In this document: in pieces, positions 37,870-41,829 of the stretch
Position numbering within the stretch: position 1 is the stretch's first letter
Layout of the letters: each line of letters begins with the position of its first letter
Notes under the pieces: model-generated
The model's input: only the letters and a program-made list of their open reading frames with translations
Database searches by the model: none
Told to the model about the DNA's origin: nothing
Position numbers and translations under genes: made by a program
Assembly: GCA_946415525.1 (NCBI GenBank)
Contig: CAMKSZ010000004.1
Coordinates: forward strand, 1 to 41,829
Direction of reading: 5' to 3'
DNA from: an uncultured Prevotellaceae bacterium
Lineage (GTDB): Bacteria > Bacteroidota > Bacteroidia > Bacteroidales > Bacteroidaceae
Length of the DNA: 41,829 nucleotides

Positions 37870-39702
37870 ATGATGAAAAAACTTAGAATCATCCCTGTTT
37901 GTGTTGTTATGGTGGCCGTTATTTTGGCTGCTACACTACTTGTCCTTTATGAAGACGAGTATTTATGGAAAGTTCAAGAATTAAACTTGTTTTTGAACAC
38001 GGGATTCTTTTTTAAGCAGCAAATGGTGGTGCCTGGTGGATTGTTGATTTGGCTTTCCCAGTTTTTTACACAATTTTTCTATCATCCGTGGTTGGGCGTT
38101 TTTTTGTTGGCTGCTTGGTGGTGCTTAAATGTGGTGGTTTCTGCATGTACCTTTAAAATTCCTTTGAAATGGCTCACTTTGCTTCTTGTTCCACTTGCAT
38201 TATTTATTATTAATAATGTGGATTTAGGCTATTGGATTTATTATCTGAAATTACCAGGGCACATGTTCGTGCCAGTGGTGGGCACCACTGCTGCTTTATC
38301 ATTGGTATGGTTGTTTCGCAAGATTACCCTAAAATTTCAGATGCGGCTCCTCTTCATGATGGTGGCATCCATTGTCTCCTATCCATTATTGGGTGCTTAT
38401 GGCTTGTTTGCCACGGTACTTATGGCTGTCATTTTATGGCGAATGGATGACATGAACATCACATGGAAGTCGGTGTATTCCCTTTGTTCGCTTATTTTGA
38501 TATGGGGAGTACCCTTGGTATATTATAGGACTATTTTTTACCAAACCAGCCTCGAGAACCTTTATTTCTCTGCACTCCCAGTGTTTGTCATCGACAAGAA
38601 CTACAGTGCTTATTATATCCCCTTCATCCTTTTGGCCATTTTTTATATCATTGCTGCTCTTTGTTTTCGCATGAGAGACATGCAAGAAGAAGTGAAGAAA
38701 TGGTGGATTTGGAATATATGTCAAGCCTGCATTATCCTTATGGTAGTTTATGCAACAGGACGGTTTTGGTTTAAGGACTATAATTTCCATAAAGAACTGC
38801 GCATGCAACGATGTATGGAGCAAAATGATTGGCAGGGGGTGATGGCTCAAGAAACACCAGAGGGAGACGAGCCAACGAGAGCCATTGTGATGATGAGGAA
38901 TTTGGCTCTGGCTCGCTTGGGCAGACAAGGCGACGAGATGTATCATTACCGCATCGGTTCGAAAAAGCCAGAATCTCCTTTCCCTGTGAAGATGACACAG
39001 GTGGCAGGTAAGTCCATTTACTATCATTATGGGCAAGCCAATTATTGTTACAGATGGTGCTTGGAAGACGGCGTAGAGCAGGGGTGGAGAGCCGAGTATC
39101 TCCAATACATGACAAGGTGCTGCATCGTAAATGGAGAATACACGACAGCAATGAAATACATCGACATGTTGAAACATACATTGTTCTTCAAGGAGTGGGC
39201 TGAGAAACAAGAATCGCTCATGAATGACAAAAAAGCACTAAAGTCAGACCCAGGCTATGGCCCTGTGTTTCACATGATGGGTTACGAGGATCGGTTGACG
39301 AGCGACCGTTCCTTAGTGGAGTACTATTTATATTTCGAACTTGCGAACATCGACTCCGACGACCCAATTTTGCAGGAGCAGACGTTGATTGCTGCAATGT
39401 GGACTAAAGATATCGCTACTTTTTGGCCAAAGTTCTTTAAATACATGCAACTTCATCCTGGACAGCGTATGCCTATTCATTATCAGGAGGTTGCCATGCT
39501 CTATGGGAACCTCGAGCATCAAGTTGACATCAGCAAGTTCCCTTTCGACGAAGTCGTAGTGAAAACCTATCAGAACTTTATGGCGAGGGCCCAGCAATAT
39601 GCGGGAATGAGTGAGGAGATGATGAAGGAGCGCTTTTATCCTGAATTTGGCCATACTTTCTATTATGAATATTTCCTCAATAGGAAACAAGAATTATATT
39701 GA
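37870..39702 (+). CDS. DUF6057-like polytopic membrane protein with soluble helical C-terminal half
   Basis: 610 aa; multiple TM helices in the first ~300 aa, then a helical repeat-like region ending ...FGHTFYYEYFLNRKQELY. Confidence 0.7.
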   Translation: MMKKLRIIPVCVVMVAVILAATLLVLYEDEYLWKVQELNLFLNTGFFFKQQMVVPGGLLIWLSQFFTQFFYHPWLGVFLLAAWWCLNVVVSACTFKIPLKWLTLLLVPLALFIINNVDLGYWIYYLKLPGHMFVPVVGTTAALSLVWLFRKITLKFQMRLLFMMVASIVSYPLLGAYGLFATVLMAVILWRMDDMNITWKSVYSLCSLILIWGVPLVYYRTIFYQTSLENLYFSALPVFVIDKNYSAYYIPFILLAIFYIIAALCFRMRDMQEEVKKWWIWNICQACIILMVVYATGRFWFKDYNFHKELRMQRCMEQNDWQGVMAQETPEGDEPTRAIVMMRNLALARLGRQGDEMYHYRIGSKKPESPFPVKMTQVAGKSIYYHYGQANYCYRWCLEDGVEQGWRAEYLQYMTRCCIVNGEYTTAMKYIDMLKHTLFFKEWAEKQESLMNDKKALKSDPGYGPVFHMMGYEDRLTSDRSLVEYYLYFELANIDSDDPILQEQTLIAAMWTKDIATFWPKFFKYMQLHPGQRMPIHYQEVAMLYGNLEHQVDISKFPFDEVVVKTYQNFMARAQQYAGMSEEMMKERFYPEFGHTFYYEYFLNRKQELY

Positions 39703-39715
39703 TAATAAAGACATC

Positions 39716-41251
39716 ATGAAGATATTCCATTCATACTTTTCGTCTCATATCGCTTTGCCGGTGATAGTGGCATGCCTTTGTTTCGTTCTCGCGTCTTGTC
39801 ATCAAGTGCAAATACCTGGTCAATTCACCAAAAAAGACACCGCACCCAAAATATATCCCGATTATGTTGGGGTGACAATCCCTGTCAACATAACACCGCT
39901 TACCTTTAAAATGGATTCACCATCAGAGGAAATGGTGGCTCGTCTTAGTTACAATGGACAAGAAATCATTTGTGGAGGCGAAGACGCTCGCCCTGATATT
40001 GACGAATGGCATTCGTTGATGGAAAAGGCGAGTGGGCATGACATCACTGTCGAAGTATATTCCAAGGAAAACGGTGGATGGGTGCTCTATCAACCATTTT
40101 CCATCACGGTATCTCCTGACAGCATCGACCCCTATATCAGTTATCGCCTCATTTCTCCTTCGTATGTGACCTATGAGGAACTCACCATTAACCAGCGATG
40201 CCTTGAAAACTATGACGAACGTGTGATATACGACAATATGCTGTGCACCACAGCCACCGACGGACAATGCATCAACTGCCACAACTACCAGCAATACAAT
40301 CCTGACAGGATGCAATTCCATGCAAGGCAAAACCATGGTGGCACGGTCATCGCTTATGATGGACAAGTGAAAAAAGTGAATATGAAAAACGACTCCATTC
40401 TCTCTGCAGGAGTATATCCTACTTGGCACCCGTGGCTCAAATTGATTGTCTATTCCACAAATAAGACCAGTCAGTCATTCCATACTCGCGACCTTAATAA
40501 AATCGAAGTATTTGATGCAGGAAGCGACTTGATTGCCTTCGATATTGACAAAAATGAAGTGACCAATATCGAGAATGACCCGGACGAAATGGAAGTATTT
40601 CCGTTCTGGGCTCCTGATGGCAAAATGCTTTATTATTGTAGTGCTCATTTTGAATATAAGGACACTGTGTCCAAGGAGGTGGAGACCATCCGGAGAGCAA
40701 AGGAACTAAAATACAACATTTATAGAAAGTCATTCGACCCCGAAACTCGCATCTTTGGCCATCGGGAATTGGTGTTCAATGCCGACTCATTAAACAAAAG
40801 CGCAACACTGCCAAGAATTTCGCCAGATGGAAAATGGCTGGTTTTCACTTTGGGCGAATACGGGTGTTTCCATATATGGCACAGGGATGCAGATTTATGG
40901 ATGATGAACTTGCAAACTCGAGAGGCGAGGAATCTGGAGGAAGTAAATTCCAACAATACAGAAAGTTATCACTCTTGGTCAAGCAATGGTAGATGGCTGG
41001 TGTTTAGTAGCCGTAGATACGATGGTGGATATACAAGACCATTTTTCGCTCATGTCAACAAAGACGGCAAGGGTTCAAAGCCTTTTGAACTTCCACAGCC
41101 TTTCCCTGACTACAATCGAATGTCGATGAAGTGTTTCAATATACCCGAGTTCATGAAAGGCCCGGTCAAAGTATCGCCTCAGTCATTTGCCGACATCCTT
41201 AGAGGATCTGGCGAACCTCCTGTTAAGTATGTTCAACAGTTACGGCCGTAA
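39716..41251 (+). CDS. Lipoprotein with a CXXCH (heme c-type) motif and TolB/PD40-like propeller repeats
   Basis: Lipobox VLASC; CINCH at 40268-40282; SAGVYPTWHPW, EVFPFWAPDGKMLYYCSA, PRISPDGKWLVFTLG, YHSWSSNGRWLVFSSRRYDG repeats. Confidence 0.82.
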   Translation: MKIFHSYFSSHIALPVIVACLCFVLASCHQVQIPGQFTKKDTAPKIYPDYVGVTIPVNITPLTFKMDSPSEEMVARLSYNGQEIICGGEDARPDIDEWHSLMEKASGHDITVEVYSKENGGWVLYQPFSITVSPDSIDPYISYRLISPSYVTYEELTINQRCLENYDERVIYDNMLCTTATDGQCINCHNYQQYNPDRMQFHARQNHGGTVIAYDGQVKKVNMKNDSILSAGVYPTWHPWLKLIVYSTNKTSQSFHTRDLNKIEVFDAGSDLIAFDIDKNEVTNIENDPDEMEVFPFWAPDGKMLYYCSAHFEYKDTVSKEVETIRRAKELKYNIYRKSFDPETRIFGHRELVFNADSLNKSATLPRISPDGKWLVFTLGEYGCFHIWHRDADLWMMNLQTREARNLEEVNSNNTESYHSWSSNGRWLVFSSRRYDGGYTRPFFAHVNKDGKGSKPFELPQPFPDYNRMSMKCFNIPEFMKGPVKVSPQSFADILRGSGEPPVKYVQQLRP

Positions 41252-41319
41252 CAAACACACCACCAAACAGGCTTACAAGTACAAAAATGGTGATTCCATG
41301 TGTTTTTTTTCAAAAAACA

Positions 41320-41351
41320 TTTGTGAGTGTCATTAATATTGTGTAATTTTG
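41320..41351 (+). promoter_or_regulatory. Bacteroidetes-type promoter TTTG-N20-TAATTTTG upstream of tRNA-Ser
   Basis: TTTG 41320-41323 and TAATTTTG 41344-41351. Confidence 0.65.
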
Positions 41352-41377
41352 CAACCCGAAAATAGAAAGAAACATTA

Positions 41378-41465
41378 GGAGAGATGCTCGAGTGGCTGAA
41401 GAGGCACGCCTGGAAAGCGTGTATACGTCAAAAGCGTATCCCGGGTTCGAATCCCGGTCTCTCCG
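41378..41465 (+). tRNA. tRNA-Ser (anticodon GGA)
   Basis: Acceptor GGAGAGA/TCTCTCC; anticodon arm CACGC-CTGGAAA-GCGTG (GGA at 41412-41414); long variable arm; T-arm CCGGGTTCGAATCCCGG; CCA not encoded. Confidence 0.96.
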
Positions 41466-41472
41466 CAGTAAT

Positions 41473-41500
41473 AACAGAGAACGTGAGGTTCTCTGTTTTT
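41473..41500 (+). terminator. Intrinsic terminator after tRNA-Ser
   Basis: aacagagaac-gtgag-gttctctgtt followed by Ts. Confidence 0.7.
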
Positions 41501-41513
41501 CATTCTCCTCAAT

Positions 41514-41829
41514 ATGGATAATCTTATTTCAAGCATTCACAATCCCAAAATCAAGAAACTTCTTGCTTTGCAGCAAAAATCAAGTATGCGCAAGAAAGAG
41601 GGATTGTTTGTTGTTGAAGGACAACGCGAACTGACCCATTGTTTGAACGCTGGGTATGTTGTTGATTCTTTGTTTTATTGCGAGTCAATGGTGTCGGAAG
41701 ACGCATTGGCGGCTATTTCCTCTTCCATACAGGATACCGCCAAGTTATTCATAGTCACCCCCGAAGTATATGAAAAAATAGCCTATCGCGGTACTACCGA
41801 AGGTTTTGTAGCAGAGATTGTCGAGCAAA
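41514..41829 (+). CDS. TrmH/SpoU-family RNA methyltransferase, N-terminal part (3'-truncated by window end)
   Basis: MDNLISSIHNPKIKKLLALQQKSSMRKKEGLFVVEGQRELTHCLNAGYVVDSLFYCE...EVYEKIAYRGTTEGFVAEIVEQ; open to window end. Confidence 0.85.
   Translation, partial: MDNLISSIHNPKIKKLLALQQKSSMRKKEGLFVVEGQRELTHCLNAGYVVDSLFYCESMVSEDALAAISSSIQDTAKLFIVTPEVYEKIAYRGTTEGFVAEIVEQ

Noticed and set aside
38434-39210. 258 aa minus-strand ORF
   Set aside because: Antisense to the DUF6057-like gene; Cys/His/Ser-rich shadow translation.
1-41829. Defence island, prophage, integrative element or large BGC
   Set aside because: No integrase, transposase, capsid, nuclease-defence or PKS/NRPS-type genes recognised; content is mainly conserved metabolism.

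Overview
This is a Bacteroidales chromosome segment, most likely Prevotella-like. The evidence is the protein content and repeated TTTG-N~20-TAnnTTTG promoters. It carries mostly housekeeping and metabolic genes in short operons. From left to right: a 5'-truncated TM/LysM-like protein and a DUF4112-like protein; a convergent HU-like/TM/SPOR + zinc-ribbon/FHA operon; a secreted GH3 enzyme with a PA14 insert; a Na+-translocating decarboxylase operon (beta, biotin carrier, lamin-tail/OadG-like subunit, AspT/SucE-type transporter) divergent from mutA-mutB; an MgtC-like protein, ClpC, a NUDIX hydrolase and IspE; dipeptidyl peptidase III with a minimal AraC-type regulator; purU-hisH-hisA-hisF-hisIE; an orphan FtsE-like ATPase, lysC, lysA and a GT2-like membrane protein; a divergent GT-like protein; class III fbp; a phosphohexomutase; a Na/Pi cotransporter; a DUF6057-like membrane protein paired with a CXXCH-containing beta-propeller lipoprotein; tRNA-Ser(GGA); and a truncated TrmH-family methyltransferase. 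I see no CRISPR array, intact prophage, IS element or rRNA. The best candidates for follow-up are: (i) the predicted nucleoid-to-envelope tether (HU-TM-SPOR) co-transcribed with a ZnR-FHA protein, (ii) the decarboxylase operon that lacks a carboxyltransferase gene but carries an AspT-type transporter, with a large inverted repeat in the divergent promoter region, and (iii) the DUF6057/CXXCH-propeller pair. Family names come from motif recognition by eye; no database search was run.
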